Part shown: one piece after another, positions 20,046 to 30,895 of the stretch
How the letters are laid out: every line of letters starts with the position of its first letter
How positions within the stretch are numbered: position 1 is the stretch's first letter
Assembly: GCA_951213105.1 (NCBI GenBank)
Contig: OX578137.1
Span: 73,714,604-73,778,603, forward strand
DNA from: Amaurobius ferox
Lineage: Eukaryota > Arthropoda > Arachnida > Araneae > Amaurobiidae
Direction: 5' to 3'
DNA length: 64,000 nucleotides
The notes under the pieces: model-generated
Seen by the model: the letters and a program-made list of their open reading frames with translations, nothing else
Database searches by the model: none
Told to the model about the DNA's origin: nothing
Position numbers and translations under genes: made by a program

Positions 20046-21965
20046 TTATTCAAGTTTTCTATGGATACATTTAAAATTAATAAGTGTATGACCTCCCCGA
20101 GACTTTATAACATCACAGACACGTTTCGGCATGGAATGTACTAGACTAGCACATGTAGTTTTAATTTCAACGTCTCTGAACCATATGTTAATAACGGCCG
20201 AAATTAGCTTGTCCATCGCCGTACAGTCAAATTTGTGAAGCCGTTTTTTGACAATAGCCCACAAATTTTCTATGGGATTCAAGTCTGGTGAATTCCCGGG
20301 CCAATCCAGTACGGTAATATTTTTTTTGAGCAGAAATATTTGATTCGCTTCAAAGTGTGACATGGCGCGCTGTCTTGTTGGAAAACGCAATCTCCGTTCG
20401 GCCACAGTTTAGCCATGGTTGGAAGCACTTTTCGGGTCAATATGACTTCGTAACTGGCACTGTTCATCATTCTATCTACGGGAACAAGAGATTCTGTCCC
20501 CAAAACGCTGAAACAACCCCAAAACATCTTTTTGGGCGGATGCTTGATTGATGTGGTGCTGATTGAGAGGTTCTCCTTGGCTCCTTCTCACGAACATAGA
20601 TCTAAATCCCTGAACCACAAAATGTGTTTCGTCAGAAAAGAGAACTTTCTCCCAGTCCATGTTTTGTATTTCCGTGCCCATTCCAACCTTTTTTACTTTC
20701 CTTATATACATAATGTATAAGGAAAGTATTGTGACGGGTCGAAAATTCGAATTCGAGTTTTCGACGGAAGAGCACGTTTCAAGCATCTCTGATCACGAAT
20801 CAAACATTTTTGAAGTGATGTCTGTGTGTGTGTGAAAGTATGTGTCGTTTATGGTAGCAAGATGTGTGGCCGGGAGTGAATGTGTGTGTGTGTCTGTGTC
20901 TCTGTGTGTCAGTGAGTCTGTGGAGACGATAACTGACGAACGAATGGACCGATTCGAACGAAATTTGGTACAAAAATCACAATCCGTAAACACTGGAAGC
21001 CTATTGTTTTTATACGTAATCGAATGTTCAGAACCCCCCTGAATTTTCGAATAAAATTTTGAAAAAATCGTCAAAAAATGGAAACCACTAATAAAGTTAC
21101 GCAAATAGACATTTCTTATGTAATTTTTCATTAGAAAACTATTGGCATAAATTTTAGAACTATAATATGAACCCTTCTCGAGATATTGCACATTTTTCAA
21201 AAAAATTATTAAAAAGTCATATAAAATGAAAAAAAAAATATTTCCTATTGAGAAACATGTTCACTTTTCATATGTAATACCATGCGATAAATTGGATGAC
21301 ATCACTCTCGTGGATCTAGCTCGTTCCATTCATGAAAAAAGGTACTTTGAGTAATACTTTTGTATTTGAACGCCAATAGTCATTTATCTTCTGTAAGAAC
21401 AACTTATTTCTTCGTCCATAACGCTTGGCAAAATTTTGGAGACGAATTTGGCGGAATGTCGCCAACTTGGCGACTTTTGGAAATGTTGCCAAATTAACGA
21501 AAATCTCGCCAAATGGATAAAAATGACGCTAAATCAATGAAAATGACGACTAATTGTCGAAAATTCAATATCTTGGAAAGAATATTAGTATCTACTATAA
21601 GAAAAAACCTATTTTTTTTTACTGAAAAGCAGTAAATTCATTACATTATATAAGGAAAGTCATGTGTTGCCCACATCAGATTTTTTCTTCATGCGAAGCG
21701 TCAGAAGCTGCTTCTCGAGGATTAATCGAGGATTTTTAACACTCATTCGATGTAAAGTTTTGTCGTCACGAGTCGAAGTTGATCTTTTTCGGCCGCATTT
21801 TCCAGAGCGGTTGGTTCCAGCATTTCCTGTTTCCTGAAACCGCTTCCAGATGATCCCGACACTTGCTGTACTCACTCCACATATTTTACCTATTTCCTCG
21901 AACGTCTTAGAAGTGTGTTCTCTAAGCGCAATCGCTTTAGCACGTGTTTCCGCGCTGATATCCAT
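20046..21965 (-). pseudogene. Tc1-like transposase, split by an insertion and frameshifted
   Basis: The N-terminal part starts at Met 21965 (MDISAETRAKAIALREH) and carries the helix-turn-helix with a GRKRSTSTRDD linker, running to LLTLRMKK at 21687. The C-terminal part resumes at 20692 with RLEWARKYKTWT. It then shows LFSDETHF (first catalytic Asp, codon 20631-20633), FQQDSAPCHT (second Asp, 20372-20374) and DLNPIENLW (Glu, 20268-20270), ending RGGHTLINF. The Asp-Glu spacing of about 34 residues fits the DD34E type. The C-terminal half lies in three frames, so at least two frameshifts exist. Residues between NPRL and LLTLR expected in the family also seem to be missing. The protein is inactive. 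Confidence 0.92.
20692..21686 (+). repeat. HC repeat, copy 2, nested in the Tc1 transposase
   Basis: The 5' cap is a palindrome at 20694-20728, TACTTTCCTTATATAC facing GTATAAGGAAAGTA. A TCGAAAATTCGAATTCGAGT segment follows, then a GT-rich microsatellite (20821-20910), GACCGATTCGAACGAAATTT, an AT-rich body and a block of GGCGA/CGCCAA words (21425-21520). The 3' end is GGAAAGTCATGTGTTGCCCA plus CATCAGATTTTTT, where ATGTG faces CACAT. The insertion separates two adjacent transposase codon blocks, so its edges are known to within a few bases. T-rich sequence at both junctions hides any target duplication. Confidence 0.88.
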
Positions 21966-22189
21966 GACGCTAATGAGCCCCGCAACAACTGAGAAACTAC
22001 CACTGCGGAACACCTGCCACCTGGCGGAGGAGTTTGAACACCTGCTACTTACCAGGTGCATACGAACACCTGCTACTTTGATAATAACTGCAATTTGAAC
22101 TCTGGTCTAATTTGGAGGGCTTCTTCCTAAGCTTACGTGTGATAAAACGAAAAAAATGACATTTCTCAATTAATTGCCACAATACTGTA

Positions 22190-23760
22190 TCTTCATTATT
22201 CAAATCGGAAAAGGTTTAATAAAAATCATCTGCCGCATAAACACATTGTATTTAAATCCTTTGCTAAGCGACATGATATCATTTACTTCAAATAAATTGG
22301 TGGACAAAATACCTTCTGAATAATGCTATCTCCATGGAAAGTATGACGACATTTTCGTCAATTTAGAGACATTTTAAAAAATAGCCAAATTTATCGCCTA
22401 CTTTGACCCCAGAACTGATAAACCCACTTGGCGACAAATTGACGAAACATCAGCATAATACTATCCCCTAACAAAACACAATTAATTTAATTTATTTAGC
22501 GCAATTTTATCAATTTCAAGATATTTTCATGGATTTACAAACATATTTATCAATTTGGTGACATTTTAAAAATTCGCTAAACGTGTTACTAAGTAGGACG
22601 GTTGGACTGACAGACAATTGGTAACGAAACTTCATTTCAGTATTCTCTTCTAACAAATCAAAATAAATTCCATTGATTTACGTCGTTTTTATCAATTTGG
22701 CGACATTTGCGTCAATTTGGCAAAGTTTAAGAAAAGTTGCCAAGTTAGAGATATCCCGCCAAGTTCGTAGCTCTGAATTTGCGGATCTGAATCCTGACCA
22801 CCCATTTGTGTATGCTAAATGAAAACAAAAAAATTATATTAAAAGATATACCCGTTCTACTTACTCTTTTTCTGTTTCAACAATCGGCTAAATTAATTTA
22901 TTGACTAAACAGAATGTATGAGTTTATTAGCAAAACACAATATATAAGCTTGAAAACTATTTGTCAAAATAAATTAAAGTTATTTACGTAGTCCGAAATT
23001 AATAGGATTAAAAGAAAACTCAAACCGTTCATTTATAAAATATATTTTTATATCAATTTATTTTATTATTTAAATAGAAAAAATAATAATAAACATAACC
23101 AAACACATTAAATTTAATTGCGTTGCCGAGCAACACGATGTAAGACAGAATCGTCCTCGCAAAATACTGATAATGAAATAACCATTTTGGTTTCTTAGTA
23201 CTTTTCATTGTTGAGTAAAAAAAGCTTGTGAAAAATAAACCATGGTGATATATTTTCGATTTAAATTCATACTTTAAATAATTCATGCTTTCAAAAAGTG
23301 ACTAATTTGCTCAAAAAATCTCCCACCAAACTCAGAGATAAAGTTTTAATTCATTTACAAGCGATTTTCAACCTTTTCGTTTGGAGGAACCAGGGAGTTA
23401 GAGAATAGAACTCCTAGGGAAAAGTTTCATTTCTCATAAATATCTCAATAACCACTAGTCTTAAAAACTCAAAACTTGGACAAAATTTAAGTGGGGTTAT
23501 TTTAAGGCTACTCACAAAATTTCATTAAATTCTGTTTAGCCGTTCTCCCGTGATGATGAGACAAATGAAAGTTTCGTTTTTCACTAATATCTCCCAAACC
23601 ACTAGTCCTAGATACTCGAAACTCAGACTAAATTTTAAGTGGAACTATTTCAAGGTTACCCTCAAAATTGCATCAAATTCGGTTTAGCCGTTCTCCAGTG
23701 ATGATGAGATAAACAAACAGATAGACTGGCAGATAGACAGACAGATTTTCAATTTTATTT
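22190..23760 (+). repeat. LG repeat, copy 2 right part and copy 3
   Basis: Bases 22195-22345 continue the LG sequence broken at 19991 (ATTATTCAAATCGGAAAAGG; GCTAAGCGACATGATATC). From about 22345 the order restarts with TTTTCGTCAATTTAGAGACA, AAAACACAATTAATTT (22475), GAATTTGCGGATCTGAA (22775), AGATATACCCGTTCTAC (22842), GGAGGAACCAGGGAGTT (23383) and TTTAGCCGTTCTCCCGTGAT (23545). The 3' section is duplicated: two CACTAGTC...AGCCGTTCTC blocks end near 23560 and 23705. No protein-coding frame was recognised. Confidence 0.72.
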
Positions 23761-25660
23761 ATATAGATAGCACATTGTGCAATTACAGATAAAAAATTAT
23801 TTTGATTATATAAAATTTTTATATCTGAATATATCTGAATTATCGAATTTGTTCTGTATGAAATTATGACATACATGTTAACATTTATTTTCTTTACTGG
23901 TTAAATTATTCATATGAATAGAATATAAAACCTCCAGTCACTACTGAAATATACTGTATAGAATAATTCCTATAATATAAAATTACATAAAATGATCTGC
24001 AAAGATTCCAAAAAAAGTAAATAGTAGCAAATTTTACCATCGTCTTACATGTAAGACACCCAAATAAATAATTTAGAATGATTTCTACATATATTTTATA
24101 AATGGCGTTTTCACCAGTATAATGATAGAGCATACCGCATTAAATCGGTATACCTAATTTTTTACATAGTTAAAAAATGAACATTTTTTACTTAAAAATG
24201 AAAACAAGAACACAAAAATTTTACAAAACAAAAAAAGCTCAAAAAGTTTTCGGTAAATTTAAAATTAATTCATGGTAAGTATTTAATTATTGCATCTTTG
24301 AGCACTTTTGAACGTTGAAAGTAAACCAAAATAAAAATTTGTAATGATGTAATAACTGGCTATATGTATTGTACTATATTTTAGACACTCATGTTGATGA
24401 ATTTATAATAGATCCATTTTAAATGATCGTTCCTTATCATATTTTCATAGCCGTAAGTATTTGGTCAATATCAGTGTAAGTAAAATAATGTGAAATTCAA
24501 TTCCATTTTATATTATGTATTGAAATAATATTGATAATCAAACCATTCATACAATAAAAGTATATAATATTTTAATAAAAGCTTATAACACATGCTTCCG
24601 CCGTCTCCAGATAAAAATATTTCCTTGACAAATGGCCTTTCAGAATTTTCAAAAACTCTTTTCTTCTGCGAATGAAAAACAGCTAATGGTCCTAGAATCT
24701 ACAGATGGCGATGTCAAATAAATTCAATCAAGGGAAAAACTAATGTTCTACTGATATTGAAAAAGGGAGAAAACTAGTAATCAATAATTTTTATTTGACA
24801 CAGTTATGAAAAATTCCTCTCCCTTGGAAAAAATCCCTATTCATTTTTATGAGATTTTAACTTTCGATTATAGAAGTTACTGGCTCAGGTCATCGCAGCT
24901 AGCGGTCACTAAATATAGCAAACAATTTTTATAGCAATCAAATGTTTAGGTAATTAGTGCATGAAGCAAATGAAAGATAACAAATAAACGACCTGAATAA
25001 GAGTGAAAATTGTATGCAATCCGTATACCCGAACAGCGGATAGGGTACAACCACCCCCAAATCAGAAACTGGTACCTTCCCTTTACTGGTACGATCTAAA
25101 TCATCACTTAATAAAACTCCATGCGTAAAATGCGTGCGCAAAATCTACATCCTAATTTTTAGCTGCGGTGTAAACTCGCGCAGAGGTCGTGATACTTTTA
25201 AAGACGAATGAAGATTGTATACGTGTACACCCGCATAGTGGGCATTGTACGCTCTAAGTCAATGGAAATTCGCGTTATTTTAAACCACAAGGCTAAGCTA
25301 AATCAATGCGCTGACAAAAAAAAGAAATGTCGGAGAGTAATCGGAATTATACTCCTACGATGGACACAAATTAAATTTTATTACTTACACGCAATACTTA
25401 TCGGAAGCAAATTGAATTATAATGCATAGCACAATTTGACCAATTTTTATACTTGTACTATACTCCGCAAACAGCATGGTTTTACTTTTCCAATACTCTT
25501 CTGAACCGATATCCGAATATACTTTGCAAATGCTTTCCAAATGTTTCAAATCAGCACGATGTCACGGGCCAGTCATAACGAAAGTAATAAAATTCTCAAT
25601 GTTATCAGTTCTTAGAGCTCTGGATAATGCATTTATTTTTATTAATAGTTAAGTCATTTA
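23761..25660. other. AT-rich spacer; one dispersed-repeat copy, no gene
   Basis: Only the repeat at 24600-24750, a copy of 17160-17310, was recognised. The slightly GC-richer part near 25000-25330 shows no known motif. Confidence 0.45.
24600..24750 (+). repeat. Dispersed repeat shared with 17160-17310
   Basis: The conserved core GAATGAAAAACAGCTAATGG is identical in both copies, and the flanking AAAAACTCTTTTC and CAGATGGNGATGTCAAATAA words are in the same order and spacing. Confidence 0.75.
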
Positions 25661-25879
25661 AATACACTCTGCTGCAAAAAAAATATATTCACCCATAAGA
25701 AATTGAGTTGCAGCCGCTAAATTTGTCATGCATATATTGTTTGAGCAGATATACAAATAATTAGAATTTGGGAGTAAAAGAAATATTTTTATGAAACAAC
25801 AGCGAGAAGATAGCATTTTAGTTAGCGGTAAATCCTACCCTGGCAGATATACAAGCCGATATTCAATGCCCATAAAGTC

Positions 25880-26570
25880 AATTGTCGCATGATATTTTGA
25901 CTACATGTGTCAAGCAAGATAATAAGCTCTTTAAATGCAGCGCATAACCAAGTAACACATTCATAAGAACCAATGTGAACTCAAACATAAATAAACATTT
26001 TCCATTTCCTCCATCACCAAGAACAATTAGAAAAGCTGGTGTGACATTACAGGGGGGACGAATAAGTGTATTCCCATAGAGTGAACGTTTGTGACAAGAA
26101 TCGTCAGAGATTCGATGGTTAGCCAACAGTGAATACATAAAAAAGGAGTACCACTATAACTCCGTCGCTGCTACACGATATTACGTGGAATATATAATGC
26201 TGTGGCACCACGATCAGCGCCCAATCATACTTAAACGAAAATGTGCAATCAATAATCGAATTTGAATCATCAATTAAAGTAACAAGTAACAGGTATGCAC
26301 ATTCAGCATAATAACTGCTGAGTGATAGCAAAGTGTTTGTTGAGTTCCTGATAAGTGGTCGCACTGCATCTTGATCATCAAATATCACTACATCAAACAT
26401 AGTGTCCCACTGCATCTAATCCGTTTGTGTTAAAAATGGTGATGCGCAATATACGATATGAGTATCAGTAATAGGCATTCTTTACTACGCTTTCCATCTG
26501 TGTTGTGTAGATTTATGACAGAGTTGGCAATCTGGTGATTTTAGCCACTACTATGCAAGCAGGGGTAATT
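25880..26570. repeat. ~690-bp segment shared with 32290-32970
   Basis: Common words in the same order include AGCGCATAA (25938), CCTCCATCACCAAGAACAA (26010), ACAGGGGG (26050), TACTTAAACGAAA, GTGTCC-CACTGCATC (26402) and ATGACAG plus CTATGCAA (26515-26555). Open frames at 25878-26138 and 26119-26415 on the minus strand are not conserved as frames in the other copy (stops interrupt it), so this looks non-coding. It occupies the 3' side of the Tc1 element at 25665-27771. Confidence 0.7.
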
Positions 26571-27540
26571 CTAATTCCGAGGTATGCTGATTCAGAGGTA
26601 TGTAGTAATTCAGAGTTCTAGTAATTCGGAGGTATGTTGAGAAGGCTGCAATTGCCATCCAAGCACATCCCAGGTGTGTTCTGTTGGTGATAAGTCTGTG
26701 GACCTGCATGATCTAGGATGGGTATTAAATCCTCAAAGACACTGTTGAGAAAATCGTGTAGTATGTTGTCGAGCGTTGTCGTGTTTGTAAATGGAACCTG
26801 TACTGCTTGACAGCATAGACAGAATAATCTGCTACAGAATATCATCGACGTACAAACGAACCATAAGATTGTCTTGCAGCACAACTAGAGGAGATCGATT
26901 GTCTTACGAGATGGCTTCCTAGACTGTAACATCCATCACCTGTGATAACCGTGTTCCGCTCGACAACAAATGTGACATCGGAATGCTAAACAGCCCTCCT
27001 CCACACACGTATGCGGCTGTCATCAGCACCGAGAGAGAAGAGTGATTTTTTACTAAAGAGAGCAAGCCTACAATCGTACACTGTCCAAGCTGTCCGAACT
27101 CGGCAACAATCTAGACGGTTATGTCTATTTTGAATGATCAGTGGTAGGTGTCTTACTGGACATCGACACCTAATCTCACCTTGTGCCAGTCTTCTCCGGA
27201 TAGTATCACTTGATATAGGATGGAGGATGGCAAATGCCTTTAAATGTCTAACAGCGACGCCATTGGTGTAGACGTGGTTCTTTTCCTGACTGCACCCTCC
27301 TCTCAAGCAGTTGTTTTTCTGAAGCATCCTGAGCTTCTAAGACGATTGCATGCGCCTATTTTGACCAATTGCTGCCAACACCGAGTAATTATCATATCTA
27401 TCTGACCAAAATGGCGACAGAAACGTCTGTTGGACCAACCAGCTTCCTTTAGGACTATGATGCGATCTCTCTCTAAATCTGACAATTGTTCGTAGCACCG
27501 ACGAGTGCGTCGCATCTTTGTACAGAACATGCAGTATCAA
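26560..27540 (-). pseudogene. Tc1-like transposase pseudogene, catalytic Asp lost
   Basis: The N-terminal domain (27530-27303) reads EQLSDLERDRIIVLKEAGWS with NRRFCRHFG and RCWQQL, the standard bipartite helix-turn-helix start. The next part (27327-26986) has SSDTIRRRLAQGEIRCRCPV and RLDCCRVRTAWT. The catalytic start reads ALFSKKSLFSLGADDSRIRV where the family has FSDES, so the first Asp is replaced. The C-terminal part near 26700-26640, read through frameshifts, gives STDLSPTEHTWDVLGWQLQ, matching the DLSPIEHVWD motif with the catalytic Glu. At least two frameshifts separate the parts. Confidence 0.87.
26571..26645. repeat. ~22-bp degenerate tandem repeat inside the Tc1 element
   Basis: Variants of AATTCNGAGGTATGNTGA occur about three to four times between 26571 and 26640. 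They lie near the 3' end of the transposase remnant and probably expanded after inactivation. Confidence 0.6.
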
Positions 27541-27774
27541 TGCATAAAATCTAGTTCATATTGGTCTTGAGCGAGAACACTGTTCGTTTAAGGTAATGCA
27601 TGATGCGCCGTTCTCATGAGTGTTACATAAAACCTATAACACGATCGGTGCTAACAGTTTAATCATAACTCTTGTGCTGAGTTTGCATAACTCTTAAAAC
27701 AGCATTTGTATGTTAAGTTTCGCGTCTGTCTCAATTTTTTGTGGGTACATATATTTTTTCGCAACAGAGTGTAT

Positions 27775-29230
27775 TAGTTATTTTGAAATAGCAAAAGAAT
27801 TTGCAACAATGAAAAGTTACATTTTGACCATAGATAAATTAAATATGGTGCAAAAAATAACATTTTATCTTCAAAATTGCATAAAATTTCTTTGAAAATC
27901 TGTATGAAAAATCAGGGCTTTTGTACATGGGGTCTCTTAAATAATATTTAGCTGTATTTTGAAAAGAAAAGGAATAACCTATCATAAAAATTATATTGGA
28001 AGACATAATTTCTATATGGGTGTCCATTTATTATTTTCATGATATTTTTTTATCTCTCCAGAATTCAAAATTTCGTAACAAAGAAAGTATCGATTTTTTT
28101 CTTTTAATTTTGACTGAGCATTTGAGCAACAAAACTGAAACTTTTATCTTCATTTTAAAAAAATTGGAGACTGCAGCGCTAAAATTGAAGATTGAGTTTT
28201 AAATTTTCTCATTGTTGCCCTTTTCCCGATATTTTTTGGAATGTAGAATTTTTTTGAAAATATTTCAAAATCTATAGAAATTGTCAAATTGCAATTTCCT
28301 TGGATCGAATGTTACAGTTATAGAAAACGCCAGGTGGCGAGGCCAATTATTGAATTTGGAATAAGAGGAATATACCGATATACAGATAAACAAACATACA
28401 TGGGTTTTCACACGGTAAAAATACATATTATTTATTAGAAAAATTTCCAATTTAAAACTTGATCAGTAATATTTATTAAAAATAAAATACTTCAAAATAT
28501 ATTTTAAAAAGTTACCACCTCTCAGTATATATATATATATATATATATATGAACCATACTCAAAGGCCGGATCATAATTTGTTAACATTATTTATTTATT
28601 TTTTTTAAATGTAAGCTACAGGTTAAAGTCCCAATAACAATTTACCAGATGAAATTCAATGCGAAAAAATACAGATAAAAATATTGTGAAACACATTAAA
28701 ATACAAAATATTTACAATAAGTGGTGTTTTAAAGCACTTGTGGAAAACATTAAGATTATCAGGAAAACTGTTATAAAGTTTACAAAAGTTATTAATGGAA
28801 CCATAACAACCTATATTTGTGCTAAATTTCTTTTCGGCAAATAAACTCACAGTCCGAGTGGAATACCAGAGGAACATGATACCCGTTTTCATTCAACGCA
28901 AGGATACAATCAATTTTGGTATCGAACACATTTTTGAAGTATGAACAGAGAATGATATATATCTTCGGTTCAGTAAGCTTTTAACATTAAACACATTTCA
29001 AGAAAATGTAGCAGATAAAGTATAACAGTAAATACTAGTTTTCTTTATAGTATCAATACCTTAAAATATATTTTAAATAATTTCAATATTGTAAACATAT
29101 AAACAGCATGAAAAAGCTTTCATACAATGGAGGCATATTGAAGCCTCGATCCAACCAAGACATTTAAAAATAAATAATGATACACACATTTATAAAATAC
29201 TGAATAATTACCTTTATGTAGAAAAGTTTT
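27775..29230. other. AT-rich spacer with a short (TA)n tract; no gene
   Basis: A (TA)13 run stands at 28525-28550. A GGTGGCGAGGCCAATTATTG stretch near 28332 followed by CAGATAAACAAACATACATG resembles a worn non-LTR 3' end, but is too short to assign. Confidence 0.45.
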
Positions 29231-29994
29231 TTATAGGATTTATCACAAATAGCAGAAATATGAGGCGTAAAGGAGAAATTTTAAGTATAAATAACACAAA
29301 GAGCAAAAGATGTTCCCAGTCAAAGGACAATTGCGAATATCATAAGAAAAGAAAATAAGTACTTTTCTACAAGTAGAAGATAAAATACCACACTTGCTAA
29401 CACAGATGAAGCCGGTCATCATTATACCACTTATAAAGGACAAGTAACGCAGAATAAATATCCATCCAAGAACTAACATTAAAAATTCAACAGACAATTT
29501 TCAAATCATCGCCAGAAAATAGTCAGTTTTTAAAACAATCAGAAAGATAATTGATAAAAATAATGAATAGCAGAGGACCAAGACCTGAACCCTGGGGCAC
29601 AACCAGAAGTAGCCGAAAAAACTTTTCTCATGCAAGAACCATAATTAACACATGAAAATCTAGAAGTTGAGTAAAATTTTAATAATATAACCAAATCAGA
29701 ACAAAAACCGATACTTTTCAATTTATGAATCAAGGTACCATGCCCATTTGAATCAAAATCTCTAGAAAAATCAGTATAAACTACATCCAACTAACTGATC
29801 CTTCTAAATTAATGGCGTCAATCATAAACGATTTAAAGCAAAGAAGATTGGTAAGAGTATATCTACCACTCATAAAACCATGCTGATTAATAGATAAAAA
29901 AAACGAACTTGACCGTAAATGCACTTATATAAATTAAAATTAAAGAACTTCAGAAAACTGAGAAATAACGTAGGCCTGTAATTTTCAATGCGAC

Positions 29995-30510
29995 ATTTAT
30001 CACCCTTTTTGAAAATATGAATAATACTAGACCTCTTACACTCATCCAGAAACACATTAGAACTGACAGATAAGTTAAAAAATAATAAGTAAATGATACA
30101 CGCGTTGTGGGTTCGATGTTGTGTTGTAGGCGCAGTGTGTTCCGCCCCCCTCTGGTGCGCCTGGGGCAACGTCCTAGGACGGCTAAATGGTTCACGTTCT
30201 GGCCGATGTATGGGCGAATGACGAGAGTCGAAGTGTCTGGCCATTTGATTAAAAAAAAGTAAATGATACAGCAAGATAAAAAATAAGTGGGTAAGTAAAA
30301 GATAAGCAGAACATTTTTTAATAATGATTCAATACGACATTTATCACCCTTTTTGAAAATAAGAATAATTCTAGACCTTTTCCACTTATACAGAAAAACA
30401 TTAGAACTGACGATAAGTTAAAAAATAATAAGTGAATGATACAGCAAGATAAAATAAGTGGGTAAGTAAAAGATAAGCAGAACATGTTTTAATTATATAG
30501 GTAGGAACAC
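29995..30510. repeat. Tandem duplication (~175 bp) within the LINE relic
   Basis: TTTATCACCCTTTTTGAAAA begins both units (about 29997 and 30341). Each continues through CTAGACC, CAGAAA-ACATTAGAACTGAC, GATAAGTTAAAAAATAATAA, GATACAGCAAGATAAAA and GTGGGTAAGTAAAAGATAAG. Only the first unit holds the SINE fragment at 30101-30256. The duplication therefore most likely came first and the SINE later. Confidence 0.85.
30101..30256 (+). mobile_element. 5'-truncated SINE with 14-bp target duplication (copy 3)
   Basis: AAGTAAATGATACA stands on both sides (30087-30100 and 30257-30270). The insert begins just before the B box (GTTGTGGGTTCGATG) of the SINE seen at 2491 and 13257, keeps TGGTGCGCCTGGGGCAACGT and GACGGCTAAATGGTTCACG, and ends in an A8 tail. 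The 5' truncation, A tail and target duplication are hallmarks of target-primed reverse transcription. Its 3' half differs from the other two copies, so the family has more than one 3' end. Confidence 0.95.
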
Positions 30511-30895
30511 CGTAAAAAACACAGCGATCCCGAACTCTTTAGTTTGTTAAATTAATACGGTGTAAAATACTATTCACGGTTACATGATTAACATTAACTA
30601 CATCAGAAATCGATATTATGGGATAATTGTTGGGAAAATATCTGCATCAAAAGGCATATTGAATATAAAATTAAAACTAAAAAAATTCAGCTAAACTATG
30701 AACGATATTTTTTTCGGTTGAATATAAAATATTAATAAAATTCATAGTATTGGATGAAACTTTATCTTTAAATTTACTGGAGAACTAAAGATGGTTAGGA
30801 TTGCTTTTCAGCGTTAACTTAACAAACTTAACATAAGATTTATATCAGTCTTAATTTTAGCTCTATGGAATGCATATTGTAGAAGGTCATATGTC

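Larger units (their letters stand above)
19994..22187 (-). mobile_element. Complete Tc1-like transposon with both terminal inverted repeats
   Basis: The left end starts CAGTATTGTGGCAATTAATT and the right end is its exact inverse (AATTAATTGCCACAATACTG), extending to 27 matching bases. TA dinucleotides at 19992-19993 and 22188-22189 are the target duplication. The transposase lies on the minus strand inside and is split by an HC repeat (20692-21686). Without that insertion the element would be about 1.2 kb, a normal size for Tc1 elements. The flanks match adjacent bases of LG copy 1 (ATTATTCAAATCG resumes right of the element), so it landed within an LG repeat. Confidence 0.93.
25665..27771 (-). 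mobile_element. Second Tc1-like transposon with both termini (about 2.1 kb)
   Basis: The left end starts CACTCTGCTGCAAAAAAAAT and runs into ATATTCACCCA. The reverse complement of the right end starts CACTCTGTTGCGAAAAAATA and runs into TATGTACCCA. About 27 of 32 positions match. TA flanks stand at 25663-25664 and 27772-27773. A decayed transposase occupies 26560-27540 on the minus strand. The unusually long non-coding side (25700-26560) contains a segment repeated at 32290-32970. Confidence 0.85.
29235..30895 (-). pseudogene. Jockey-like LINE reverse transcriptase relic
   Basis: Reading the minus strand from 30895 down, an N-terminal stretch resembles the LINE sequence before the RT domain (KSNPNHL near 30800; GVPTYIIKTCS near 30500). 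The fingers follow, with KKGDKCRIENYRPTLFLSF at about 30030-29970 (family KKGDKS-IENYRPISLLS) and QHGFMSGRYTLTNLLCF near 29870. Motif A is DVVYTDFSRDFD at 29790. The usual TSGVPQGS motif is altered to ATSGCAPGFRS near 29610. GDDLKI at about 29512 is the catalytic FADD-type motif, followed by a NRLHL-type thumb segment. Frameshifts and stops are frequent, and a ~175-bp tandem duplication and a SINE fragment interrupt it. It is dead. Confidence 0.85.

Noticed and set aside
20842..21042. Cys/Val/Ser-rich open frame
   Set aside because: It is the GT microsatellite of an HC repeat in translation.
25878..26415. Two minus-strand open frames as a new protein family
   Set aside because: The homologous segment at 32290-32970 has stops and indels in the matching frames, so coding is not conserved.
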